A stretch of 32,760 nt of DNA from JBHHXG01 sp046756985 (lineage in GTDB: Bacteria > Pseudomonadota > Zetaproteobacteria > Mariprofundales > Mariprofundaceae): the NCBI GenBank assembly GCA_046756985.1, contig JBHHXG010000011.1, positions 1-32,760 on the forward strand. Direction: 5' to 3'. Below are positions 17,370 through 25,208 of this stretch, piece by piece. Position 1 is the first letter of the stretch. Every line of letters starts with the position of its first letter. The translations under genes and the position numbers were made by a program. The notes beneath the pieces are model-generated. The model was not told where the DNA came from and searched no databases. It was given only the letters and a program-made list of their open reading frames with translations.

Positions 17370-17398
17370 ACTCTAGAAGCCTAATGCTCATGCGACAA
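17370..17398 (-). promoter_or_regulatory. Candidate sigma-70 promoter for the SpoIIE-type phosphatase gene
   Basis: On the minus strand TTGTCG (17393-17398) and TAGAGT (17370-17375) are separated by 17 bases, each matching the consensus at four of six positions. Only six bases separate the -10 box from the ATG, so transcription would begin at or within a base or two of the start codon, giving a leaderless mRNA. This fits the lack of a Shine-Dalgarno sequence. Confidence 0.4.
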
Positions 17399-17402
17399 AC
17401 CA

Positions 17403-17430
17403 AAAAAGAAGGCTGCGCATCGCGCAGCCT
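17403..17430 (-). terminator. Rho-independent terminator after tRNA-Asn
   Basis: A perfect 8-bp stem (GGCTGCGC at 17411-17418 with GCGCAGCC at 17422-17429, plus a flanking A-T pair) has a 3-base loop. On the minus strand it is followed by TTCTTTTTT. It lies six bases after the tRNA and upstream of the SpoIIE-type phosphatase gene, isolating the tRNA transcript. Confidence 0.88.
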
Positions 17431-17435
17431 GTATA

Positions 17436-17511
17436 TGGCTCCCCGAGCAGGACTCGAACCTGCGACAGGGTGATTAACAGTCACCTGCTCTACCAACTGA
17501 GCTATCGGGGA
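17436..17511 (-). tRNA. tRNA-Asn (anticodon GTT), CCA encoded
   Basis: The minus strand folds into a full cloverleaf of 76 bases. The acceptor stem is TCCCCGA/TCGGGGA with discriminator G and an encoded CCA. The D arm contains AGCTCAGTTGGTAGAGC. The anticodon stem GGTGA/TCACC closes the loop CTGTTAA with anticodon GTT. The T arm contains GGTTCGAGTCC. There is no sign of integration of a mobile element on either side. Confidence 0.97.
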
Positions 17512-17522
17512 ATAGGGCGCGA

Positions 17523-17551
17523 ACGGTACGAAGCCGTCCTGCAACTGTCAA
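17523..17551 (-). promoter_or_regulatory. Sigma-70 promoter of tRNA-Asn
   Basis: On the minus strand a perfect -35 box TTGACA (17546-17551) and TACCGT (17523-17528) are separated by 17 bases. The mature tRNA begins 11 bases after the -10 box, which allows a short 5' leader. The GC-rich sequence between the -10 box and the start resembles a stringent discriminator. Confidence 0.6.
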
Positions 17552-17691
17552 TATGAGGATGCCCATAGCCCATTTCCGGTATATATTTGATAACAAAATA
17601 CCAGCCTGTACCTGTCTGCAGCATATGTCATGCACAGATGGAAACGAAAGGCTTGCCACAGGATTGGATATGCTGCCAATATACGTGATAT

Positions 17692-17721
17692 TTGATACTT
17701 ACGCGTATGATATGCTATATT
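17692..17721 (+). promoter_or_regulatory. Candidate sigma-70 promoter for the kinase-phosphatase-FHA operon
   Basis: TTGATA (17692-17697) and TATATT (17716-17721), each matching consensus at five of six positions, are separated by 18 bases in an AT-rich stretch. They lie directly upstream of the GGAGGGG ribosome-binding site (17732-17738) and the TTG start at 17747. Imperfect repeats of GATAT flank an ACGCGT palindrome in the spacer, which may or may not be an operator. Confidence 0.5.
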
Positions 17722-17746
17722 GCATGAACATGGAGGGGTAATCTCA

Positions 17747-20260
17747 TTGAATAACAGTGCTTTTTGGAAATCTGACTGGTTCCTTGGTCTCATGCTGACG
17801 CTGTTATTCACGGCCGCCTTTGCCACTGGCTTTGGCCCACTACAGACCCTTGAAAACAAAGCCTATGACATAGCCGTCGCTGCCAGCATCAAGCCCAGTG
17901 ACGACCATGTTGTTATTCTCAGCATAGACGATGGTTCCATTGACCGCATCGGCCGCTGGCCGTGGTCGCGTTCAATCGTTGCCGAAATGATCACCAAGCT
18001 GTCCAAGGCCGGCGCTCGCATGATTGGCGTAAATATTTTCTATAGCGAGACAAAACCGAAGCCAAGGGGGGTGCAGGCCCAGTTGCAGCTGGCTGAACTC
18101 CTGAAACAGCAGGGAAAGCATCGGGAAGCAGCCAAAGTGCTGGCCGAAGCCAAAGCCATGGATGAAGACCGCGTTTTAACCGATGCCGTACGCCAATCGG
18201 GTAATACGATAATGCCGGTGTTTTTTGAACTGGGAATCCCTGCCGGGCACCCCGCCGGTGAACTGCCCGCATATGTCAGTCAGATGAGCATCAGACAAAA
18301 TAGTGTTGCGGATGAGTCAACTGCGCCACTAAGCGCTACGAAGATTCGCTATCCTTTTCCGCAGTTAGGCAAAGCAGCTGCCGGTCTGGGGCATTTGAAT
18401 ATCGTCAAGGATGAAGATGGTGTAGTGCGCAATGTGCCGCTGGTGATTGATTACTACGGACAGCTTTTTCCATCCATGTCGCTGGCTATGGCTGCCGCAG
18501 ACCTGCACCTCGGTATGGGCGATATTCGTGCCAACCTGGATAGCAACAGCATCGAACTTGGCGCTCTCGATATCGCCACCGGGTCGCAAATGCGGCTTTA
18601 TCCCGCGTTTTATGGCGACAGTGAAGGCAAGGGTTTCAGCCAGTACTCATTTCATGATGTCTATTCCGGGCGAATCCCGGCAAAAGTATTCAAAAACAAA
18701 ACCGTGTTGATTGGCGCCACGGCAACCGGCATCGGCGAAACATTTGTAACACCAGTCAACGCCCAGATGCATGGTATTGAATTTAATGCTCATGTCCTGC
18801 AGAGCCTTCTGGACGAAAACTTTTTTACCCGCCCGGTATGGGCCGGTATCGCTGAACTGGCCTTATTGTTAGGTATTGGTCTTTATCTGGCATTCGCGCT
18901 GCCTCGGTTGGGCGCAGGCATGGCCGCTGCCATTTCATTCATTCTTCTGGTTGCTTTGCTTGGCACAAATTTTACTATGCTTACCGGTTCCCTGATGTGG
19001 CTGCAGACCATGACCGCTGCCACCCTGTTGCTGATCGGCCATTTACTGTTAACCACCAAGCGTCATTTCGCTTCTGAAGAAGAACGGGAAAAAGTCTCCG
19101 CTGATTCTGCTGAGACCAATAAAATGCTGGGACTTTCGTTCCAGAGTCAGGGCATGCTTGATATGGCCTTTGACAAATTCCGTAAATGCCCGATGAATGA
19201 TGATATCCTTGCCACGCTCTACAATCTGGCACTGGATTTTGAACGCAAACGCCAATTCAACAAGGCTACCGCAGTTTATGAGCACATGAGCGAGTACAAA
19301 ACCGATTACAAGGATCTGCAGGCTCGCTTGGAACGCGTCAAAAATGCTGGCGAAACTATGATATTTGGCGCCAGCACCACGGGCGGCATGTCCAGTCTAC
19401 TGGTTACAGGCGGCGCCAAACCTACCTTGGGACGGTATGAAATCGTCAAGGAACTCGGCAAGGGAGCCATGGGTACGGTATATCTGGGGCGTGATCCCAA
19501 AATCAACCGTCAGGTTGCCATCAAGACCATGGCTTTGTCACAGGAATTCGAGGCTGATGAACTGGAAGGAGTCAAGGAACGTTTCTTCCGGGAAGCGGAA
19601 ACGGCTGGCCGCCTGAATCATCCGAATATCGTTACAATTTTCGATGCCGGTGAAGAACATGACCTTGCCTATATCGCCATGGAGTTCTTAAGTGGAACGG
19701 ATCTTGCCCGTTACACCAAAGAAGGCAAGCTCTTTCCGGCGCAGGCAGTGCTAAAAATCGCCGGCAAAGTAGCCGAGGCGCTCAACTACGCCCATTCCAT
19801 GGATGTCATACACCGGGATATCAAACCGGCTAATATCATGCTGATGGCAGACAAGACGGTTAAAGTGACGGACTTCGGAATCGCTCGTATCACTGCTTCA
19901 AGCAAGACCAAGACCGGTGTTGTGCTTGGCACACCTTCTTATATGTCACCGGAGCAGTTGTCGGGTAAGCATGTGGATGGGCGCTCGGACCTTTTTTCTC
20001 TGGGTGTTATGCTGTATGAAATGCTGACTGGCAAGCGCCCGTTCCGCGGCGACTCGATGGCAACTTTGATGTTCCAGATCGCCAACGAACCACATCCCGA
20101 TATCCGCGAACACCGGTCTGATTTGCCCGAAAGCATCAGCAAAATGATTGACAAGGTGTTGGCAAAAGATGCCGAATCCCGCTATGCCTCCGGCAACGAA
20201 ATGGTGCAGGCGATTATCCAGTGCCTGCGCGACCTGCCGGCCAAGGAAGGTAGCGTATGA
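17747..20260 (+). CDS. CHASE2-domain membrane serine/threonine protein kinase
   Basis: The 837-residue protein has an N-terminal membrane helix (about 9-29), a periplasmic CHASE2 sensor domain (about 32-365, with VVILSIDDGSI, GRWPWSR and KTVLIGATATGIGE), three membrane helices (about 367-385, 389-408, 416-435), a cytoplasmic TPR-like helical segment (about 455-530) and a C-terminal Hanks-type kinase (about 561-825). Kinase residues are intact: the Gly loop GKGAMG, Lys593, HRD at 689-691 and DFG at 709-711, with Thr and Ser residues in the activation segment. The start is TTG, eight bases after GGAGGGG. It overlaps the PP2C gene by ATGA. It should phosphorylate Ser/Thr of unknown targets in response to an unknown envelope signal; the adjacent FHA protein is the obvious partner. 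Confidence 0.95.
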   Translation: MNNSAFWKSDWFLGLMLTLLFTAAFATGFGPLQTLENKAYDIAVAASIKPSDDHVVILSIDDGSIDRIGRWPWSRSIVAEMITKLSKAGARMIGVNIFYSETKPKPRGVQAQLQLAELLKQQGKHREAAKVLAEAKAMDEDRVLTDAVRQSGNTIMPVFFELGIPAGHPAGELPAYVSQMSIRQNSVADESTAPLSATKIRYPFPQLGKAAAGLGHLNIVKDEDGVVRNVPLVIDYYGQLFPSMSLAMAAADLHLGMGDIRANLDSNSIELGALDIATGSQMRLYPAFYGDSEGKGFSQYSFHDVYSGRIPAKVFKNKTVLIGATATGIGETFVTPVNAQMHGIEFNAHVLQSLLDENFFTRPVWAGIAELALLLGIGLYLAFALPRLGAGMAAAISFILLVALLGTNFTMLTGSLMWLQTMTAATLLLIGHLLLTTKRHFASEEEREKVSADSAETNKMLGLSFQSQGMLDMAFDKFRKCPMNDDILATLYNLALDFERKRQFNKATAVYEHMSEYKTDYKDLQARLERVKNAGETMIFGASTTGGMSSLLVTGGAKPTLGRYEIVKELGKGAMGTVYLGRDPKINRQVAIKTMALSQEFEADELEGVKERFFREAETAGRLNHPNIVTIFDAGEEHDLAYIAMEFLSGTDLARYTKEGKLFPAQAVLKIAGKVAEALNYAHSMDVIHRDIKPANIMLMADKTVKVTDFGIARITASSKTKTGVVLGTPSYMSPEQLSGKHVDGRSDLFSLGVMLYEMLTGKRPFRGDSMATLMFQIANEPHPDIREHRSDLPESISKMIDKVLAKDAESRYASGNEMVQAIIQCLRDLPAKEGSV

Positions 20261-21069
20261 GCGCTCTGGAAATGCACGCCGTCACCGATGTAGGTGTAAA
20301 ACGCAACCACAACGAAGACTGTGTTGGAACCACGCCATCGCATGGTATCGCAGTACTGGCAGACGGCATGGGAGGCCATAATGCCGGCGAAGTGGCCAGC
20401 GCCATGGCTGTTGAATTTACCAGCCGCTTCCTCAAGGAACAATTGCCCAAAATACCCGAGGCTGAGGTGGATGACGAAACCGGCTTTACCCGCGAATCCA
20501 TGCTGGCCAGGCAAGCTGTCGCCATGGCCAATGATGCGATTTTCGAAACAGCCCAGCAAAAACCGGAATGCGCTGGTATGGGGACAACCGTGGTGGCTGC
20601 AGTTTTTTATGCCGACAGGCTCACTGCCGCTAACGTCGGCGATTCACGGATGTACCGCTTGCGGGGGGATTTTCTGTCCCATGTTACCGAAGACCACTCC
20701 CTGATTCAGGAGCAGGTGCGGCGGGGCCTGTTGACAGCCGATGACGCCCGCAATTCTGCAATCAAGAATTTGGTGACACGTGCACTTGGCGTTGAACCTG
20801 GCGTCGAACCCGATATTGTTGAGGATATTGTGCAGGCAGGCGATATCTACCTGATGTGTTCGGACGGGCTAACCGATGTTGTTCCGGACGAAGCCATACG
20901 GTTAACGCTGACCCAGCATGAAAAGGATTTGCGCAAGGCTGCGTCACAACTGATTCAGCTTGCGAATGACGCCGGAGGACCGGACAATATTTCGGTCATT
21001 CTGATCCGGACGCCGAAAAAATTCCAACGCAAACGTGGTGTTCTGTCGCGTCTGCTTGGGAAAAAGTAA
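20257..21069 (+). CDS. PP2C-type serine/threonine protein phosphatase
   Basis: The 270-residue soluble PPM-family enzyme should reverse the action of the neighbouring kinase. Motifs are all present: DVGVKRNHNED with acidic residues 20-21, LADGMGGHNAGE (Asp36), GMGTTVV, VGDSRMYRL, SDGLTDVV (Asp203) and GGPDNISVIL (Asp243). The last 15 residues are rich in Arg and Lys with hydrophobics (VLSRLLGKK), which could give membrane contact near the kinase. Translation is coupled to the kinase through ATGA, and the FHA gene follows after 31 bases. Confidence 0.95.
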   Translation: MSALEMHAVTDVGVKRNHNEDCVGTTPSHGIAVLADGMGGHNAGEVASAMAVEFTSRFLKEQLPKIPEAEVDDETGFTRESMLARQAVAMANDAIFETAQQKPECAGMGTTVVAAVFYADRLTAANVGDSRMYRLRGDFLSHVTEDHSLIQEQVRRGLLTADDARNSAIKNLVTRALGVEPGVEPDIVEDIVQAGDIYLMCSDGLTDVVPDEAIRLTLTQHEKDLRKAASQLIQLANDAGGPDNISVILIRTPKKFQRKRGVLSRLLGKK

Positions 21070-21100
21070 TTTGGTGTGATGCCTGCTACGGAGGATAACA

Positions 21101-21820
21101 ATGGCCAGCAAACTTATTCTGAAGTTTAGAGACTCGGTCATTTCCGAATGCCCGCTCGATCAGGAGGAAACCACGATCGGGCGCAAACCGGAGAATACCG
21201 TTCATATTGACAACCTTGCTGTCAGCGGGCGCCATGCGCGCGTACTGAAAATCGGTAGCAAGGCAATCATCGAAGATCTTGGCAGCACCAACGGCACTCT
21301 GGTTAACGACAAGCAGATCACCAAACATGTGCTGGAGCACGGCGACACCATCCTCATCGGCAAACATACCCTCACCTATGTCGATATTGAGGATTCCCCT
21401 GTTCAGACTGATGCGGAACCGGAGGGGGAAATGGACAAGACAATGGTGCTGACACCACAAGCGCGTGCAGCCATGTTACCCAAGACAGAAACACCTTCGG
21501 CAAAAGGCATGGTCATGCCACTGGCCGGCGTACAGGTCATTTCAGGACCGCTGAAAGGCCGTAGTTTCGATCTGTCGGCATCCCTTACCAGCATTGGTAA
21601 AGGTGATAGCTGCAAAATCAAGGTGAAGGGTTTTACCGTTGGCAAACAGGCCGCAGTCATTACCCGCCGACCGACTGGCTACCATATTGCTCACCTTGAA
21701 GGGATGGCCAAGCCCAAAGTAAATGGTGAAACGGTCGGTGATGAGCCACGCACGTTAAAAGATGGCGATGTTATCGAAATTGGCGATGCCAGAATGGAGT
21801 TCTTTATTAAGGAGCAGTAA
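21101..21820 (+). CDS. Protein with an intact and a degenerate FHA domain
   Basis: The 239-residue protein begins with an FHA domain (about 23-94) carrying the phosphothreonine-binding residues Gly27-Arg28, Ser42 and His45 in SGRHA, and STNG at 62-65. A linker follows with Thr114 in MDKTMVLTP, resembling a kinase target or FHA docking motif. A second FHA-like domain (about 161-237) keeps the fold pattern and PKVNGE but has GKGD instead of GR and TVGKQAA instead of SxxHA, so it probably does not bind phosphate. The ATG has GGAGG about seven bases upstream. As third gene after the kinase and PP2C phosphatase, it is the likely reader or substrate. Confidence 0.93.
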   Translation: MASKLILKFRDSVISECPLDQEETTIGRKPENTVHIDNLAVSGRHARVLKIGSKAIIEDLGSTNGTLVNDKQITKHVLEHGDTILIGKHTLTYVDIEDSPVQTDAEPEGEMDKTMVLTPQARAAMLPKTETPSAKGMVMPLAGVQVISGPLKGRSFDLSASLTSIGKGDSCKIKVKGFTVGKQAAVITRRPTGYHIAHLEGMAKPKVNGETVGDEPRTLKDGDVIEIGDARMEFFIKEQ

Positions 21821-21896
21821 CCCTGTTTGGGGATTGTTCCATGCTCTGCTTCTCCTCTCCGCGTCTCCGAAGTACGTTATGAATGACCGGGCTAAT

Positions 21897-23048
21897 TCAT
21901 GTCCTGGCGTGAATACTAAACAGCCGGTCATACTCATCCAGCGCATAGCGGTCTGTCATGCCGGCAATATAGTCTGCCACCGCTCGCGCCTGTTCCAACT
22001 CTGAATTCTCCTTCTTCAGTTGTGCGCCAGGGGGAAGCATGGAAGGCGTTTCCATATAGGCGGAAAACAGTGCCTTGATCACTCGCTCAGCCTTCATAGC
22101 CATGCGCACAACCCGGTAATGTTTATACATATGTTCATACAAATAACGCTTCAGTTCGCCGTTCATATGCCGAACCTGGCGGGAAAACCCGACAAGCGGC
22201 TGTTCCGCCGTACGCACATCGTCCAGTGTCATCACTTCAGCTTCACAAATATGGCGGCCTGTCTCTTCAATCGCATCAAGGATCAGGAAATTGATCATGC
22301 TGCGTATCGTTTCAGGCACTCTGACCCTGTCCCGAGCATCAGGATACGCTTCAACCACAGCCGCATAATGCATGCGGAATAGCTCGGTATCCTGCAAGGA
22401 TTCAACACTCAGCATGCCAGCACGAATACCGTCATCAATATCATGGTTATTGTAGGCAATTTCATCAGCCAGATTGCCAATCTGTGCTTCAAGCGTCGCC
22501 TGCTGATGCAGATGATATTGTGAAAGATCCTGGTTCTTGGGCAGATCATGTGGTGATGTATGTTTGACGATACCCTCGCGGGTCTCGTAACTGAGGTTCA
22601 GGCCCGGAAAAAGCGCATATCGCTGTTCCAGTTTTTCAACGATCCGCAGCGACTGTCGATTGTGCTCAAAGCCGCCATAGGACTGCATCACTTCATTGAG
22701 CGCATCCTGCCCCGAATGTCCAAAAGGCGTGTGCCCCAAGTCATGAGCCAATGCCACGGCTTCAGCAAGATCTTCATGCAGCCCCATGGCCCGGCAAATC
22801 GAGCGCGCGATCTGGGCGACTTCGATCGAATGGGTCAGGCGCGTACGATAATGATCACCTTCGTGATTAACAAAGACCTGCGTCTTGTATTCAAGTCTTC
22901 TGAACGCTGTGGAATGAATAATGCGATCCCGGTCACGTTGATAGGGATTGCGGGTCGGCGAATTGTCTTCCTTGTAAAGGCGTCCGCGGGATAAATCTGA
23001 GCGGCAGGCATATGAAGCAAGGCCTGCTTCATATGCATCGTCAGGCAT
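21897..23048 (-). CDS. dgt: dGTP triphosphohydrolase-like HD-domain protein
   Basis: The 383-residue protein belongs to the dNTPase branch of the HD superfamily, which hydrolyses dNTPs to nucleosides and triphosphate. The metal-binding motifs are visible: H in RTRLTHSIEVAQIAR, and HD in ALAHDLGHTPFGHSG, followed by FEHNRQSLR. The length and lack of the longer insertions fit the type 2 (dGTPase-like) group; substrate range is not predictable here. I chose the second of two near ATGs because GGA lies eight bases before it; it overlaps pyrF by eight bases. It converges with the FHA gene, and I see no terminator in the 76-base gap. Confidence 0.93.
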   Translation of the reverse strand: MPDDAYEAGLASYACRSDLSRGRLYKEDNSPTRNPYQRDRDRIIHSTAFRRLEYKTQVFVNHEGDHYRTRLTHSIEVAQIARSICRAMGLHEDLAEAVALAHDLGHTPFGHSGQDALNEVMQSYGGFEHNRQSLRIVEKLEQRYALFPGLNLSYETREGIVKHTSPHDLPKNQDLSQYHLHQQATLEAQIGNLADEIAYNNHDIDDGIRAGMLSVESLQDTELFRMHYAAVVEAYPDARDRVRVPETIRSMINFLILDAIEETGRHICEAEVMTLDDVRTAEQPLVGFSRQVRHMNGELKRYLYEHMYKHYRVVRMAMKAERVIKALFSAYMETPSMLPPGAQLKKENSELEQARAVADYIAGMTDRYALDEYDRLFSIHART

Positions 23049-23715
23049 GTGCATTTTCCATCATGGAAATGGCTTGTTCAGCCGCCGCCCTGGGATCAGC
23101 TGCATGCAAAATTGGGCGGCCTACTACGATATGATCTGCACCAGCCCTGATGGCCGTTGCCGGATCTGCGACACGCTTCTGATCCTGAATATCCTGATCT
23201 CCCCAGCGAATGCCAGGCGTCACCATGATAAAATCATTGCTACAGGCAGCCTTGATCGCAGCGACTTCATGGACACTGCATACCACCCCGTCCAAACCAG
23301 CCGCTTGCGCCATTTGCGCACGCTCAAGCGCCAGTTTCTGAGCTGTATCCATCGGCATGATATCGCTGGTTAGCACAGTCACCGCAATAAGCTGCATGCC
23401 CGGGAACACTTTTGCCGCCTCGGCTGCCGCTTCCAGCATCGCCGCACCGCCACCAGCATGCACATTGACCATATTGACGCCCAAATCGCCGGCGCTAGTA
23501 ACTGCCTGAGCTACTGTATTAGGAATGTCATGAAACTTCAGATCAAGAAAAATACGGTGTGTCTCCTGCAACTGCTGTATCAGCTGTGGCCCCTCGGCAA
23601 CAAACAGGCGTAAGCCCACCTTTAGCCATTCTACACTGTCCCCCAGTTGTTCCCGCATAGCCAAAGCTTCGTCCCGACCGTTCACGTCAAGCGCCACCAT
23701 CAACCGCTGCCGCAT
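23041..23715 (-). CDS. pyrF: Orotidine 5'-phosphate decarboxylase
   Basis: PyrF forms UMP in the last step of de novo pyrimidine synthesis. The 224-residue TIM-barrel protein has VALDV at the N-terminus, the catalytic Asp-x-Lys-x-x-x-Asp array in LDLKFHDIPNT, and VTPGIRWGDQDQDQ-like and DHIVVGRPI phosphate-binding segments near the C-terminus. The ATG directly follows the lapB stop codon with GGGGA eight bases upstream, so translation is coupled. lapB-pyrF adjacency is seen in many proteobacteria. Confidence 0.96.
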   Translation of the reverse strand: MRQRLMVALDVNGRDEALAMREQLGDSVEWLKVGLRLFVAEGPQLIQQLQETHRIFLDLKFHDIPNTVAQAVTSAGDLGVNMVNVHAGGGAAMLEAAAEAAKVFPGMQLIAVTVLTSDIMPMDTAQKLALERAQMAQAAGLDGVVCSVHEVAAIKAACSNDFIMVTPGIRWGDQDIQDQKRVADPATAIRAGADHIVVGRPILHAADPRAAAEQAISMMENAHA

Positions 23716-24855
23716 TTATAATTCCCCATCTCTTTTCGGATGCATGCCACCCCATGTGTGGCACTGAGGACATTGCCAGCGCATCTCCACCACCTCCACA
23801 CCGCACTGCTCACAGGCAAAGTTTTTCACCTTGCTGCGCCACTGTTCTGCATAACGGTCAAGGGAATCGTCATCGCTCCCAGCCGCTGCCGCCAGCCGTA
23901 GCGAAGCGCGCAGGTTTCCTGCGTTGAAGCCAAGCTCCTTTAACAGTGCGCCCGCCTCTTTCTTACCTTGCATATTCCGGACATCCTCCAGCCAAGCCAA
24001 TGCCAGTTCTTCCGAGCGTTTCTCCTGCCAGCACTCAATCAGCATGGCCTTGCCCTGCGTGATGTAGAAGTCCATATGCTCAATCAGCATGGGAATCACC
24101 AGTGGGAAATGTTCCGGCGCCTTTTCCCATAATGTCCTCACCAGAACCCGTGCTTCCTCGGTCTGGCCCTGCATTAAATCCAGTGTAGCCAGTACGATAT
24201 AGGCTGGTGCGCAGGCATCATCGAGCGCCAGCGCTTTGACCGCGTAATGCCTGGCTTCTTCAGCAACATCTTCATCCAGGTTCTTGCGCGCCATCTCGGC
24301 AAACAGATAAGCCCGATGTGAATTTGATGACTGGCCCCTGACCTGATCCAGCCTGGACAGCAGTTCTTCAGCAAGTAACCACTCACTGCTTTGTTCGCGT
24401 ATGCGCAGGCAGGCTTCAAGTGCCTCGGCATGATCCGGCTGGATAGCAATCGCCTTTTCAAATTGCTTCAGCGCCCGGTCAAGCAGACCGCCGGCCTGGA
24501 AATCCCTGGCCAGTGCAAGATGCGCCTGCAAGTGAATGGATGAAGGAAGGTCTGGACGAGCCAGCAGATTCTGATGAATCCGTACCGCACGCCCGATTTC
24601 ACCCCGGGAGCGAAACATTTCGCCCAGTGCCATGTACACATCTGCTGCTTCTGATCGCAGCCTTGCAACCTGCACCAACTCCTGCAGCGCCCGATCCGGC
24701 TCATCGGCCAGCAGGTAATTGATGCCACGCACAAGTGGCGTAATGCGGGCATCATCTTCACTCTGTTCGGGTAAAGTCTCGCGTTCCTGGCGAACCAGCA
24801 ACGCCGCCAGTACGACAAGTAGCGCAACCGCCACTGCCAACAGCAGCGTATTCAT
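23716..24855 (-). CDS. lapB: Lipopolysaccharide assembly protein B (YciM)
   Basis: LapB is an inner-membrane protein that in E. coli promotes FtsH degradation of LpxC and so sets LPS synthesis. The 379-residue protein shows an N-terminal membrane helix (about 3-20), a series of TPR repeats (about 35-300) and a C-terminal rubredoxin-like metal site with Cys348, Cys351, Cys362 and Cys365 (CEQC...CPQC). All four cysteines are present, as needed for function in E. coli. The start overlaps lapA by ATGA. Confidence 0.95.
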   Translation of the reverse strand: MNTLLLAVAVALLVVLAALLVRQERETLPEQSEDDARITPLVRGINYLLADEPDRALQELVQVARLRSEAADVYMALGEMFRSRGEIGRAVRIHQNLLARPDLPSSIHLQAHLALARDFQAGGLLDRALKQFEKAIAIQPDHAEALEACLRIREQSSEWLLAEELLSRLDQVRGQSSNSHRAYLFAEMARKNLDEDVAEEARHYAVKALALDDACAPAYIVLATLDLMQGQTEEARVLVRTLWEKAPEHFPLVIPMLIEHMDFYITQGKAMLIECWQEKRSEELALAWLEDVRNMQGKKEAGALLKELGFNAGNLRASLRLAAAAGSDDDSLDRYAEQWRSKVKNFACEQCGVEVVEMRWQCPQCHTWGGMHPKRDGEL

Positions 24856-25145
24856 ACGTCGTCTTGGAGCGGGATATTGCGCAGGTTATCGACTTCCTGC
24901 AGCAGTCTCTTGTTCTCCTGCCTTAAATGATCAATTTCCTGCTTGTGCTTTCGGCGCGAAAAACTAAGCGCCAGCATCCCACCCAGAAAACCGATCAGAA
25001 AAGCGGCAAATACAGGTACATACAACGGTACTGGAGAACTGGAAATTCCTGAGAAGCTCAACTGAACAGGGGACATATTGGAAAGGGCAAACATGGTGGC
25101 AAAAGAAGTCAGCACCAGAACTACAAGTATGTTAATCCAGTTCAT
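24852..25145 (-). CDS. lapA: Lipopolysaccharide assembly protein A (DUF1049)
   Basis: This 97-residue protein has two membrane helices (about 4-20 and 40-60) and a charged coiled-coil C-terminal tail, the usual LapA layout. LapA works with LapB in control of LPS levels in the inner membrane. The ATG at 25145 has GAGGAG five bases upstream; a TTG 18 bases further up is inferior. It is coupled to lapB by ATGA and lies 63 bases after ihfB. Confidence 0.92.
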   Translation of the reverse strand: MNWINILVVLVLTSFATMFALSNMSPVQLSFSGISSSPVPLYVPVFAAFLIGFLGGMLALSFSRRKHKQEIDHLRQENKRLLQEVDNLRNIPLQDDV

Positions 25146-25208
25146 GCACACTCCTCTTTCCAATTTGGATGTGGGTCGTCAAATGGCAGGCTTACCAGCC
25201 CGGGTGAA

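Noticed and set aside
17436..17511. tRNA-Asn as an attachment site of a genomic island
   Set aside because: No integrase, no direct repeat of the tRNA 3' end and no change in gene character were seen on either side.
21821..21896. Shared terminator between the FHA gene and dgt
   Set aside because: No stem with a T-run could be drawn on either strand in this gap.
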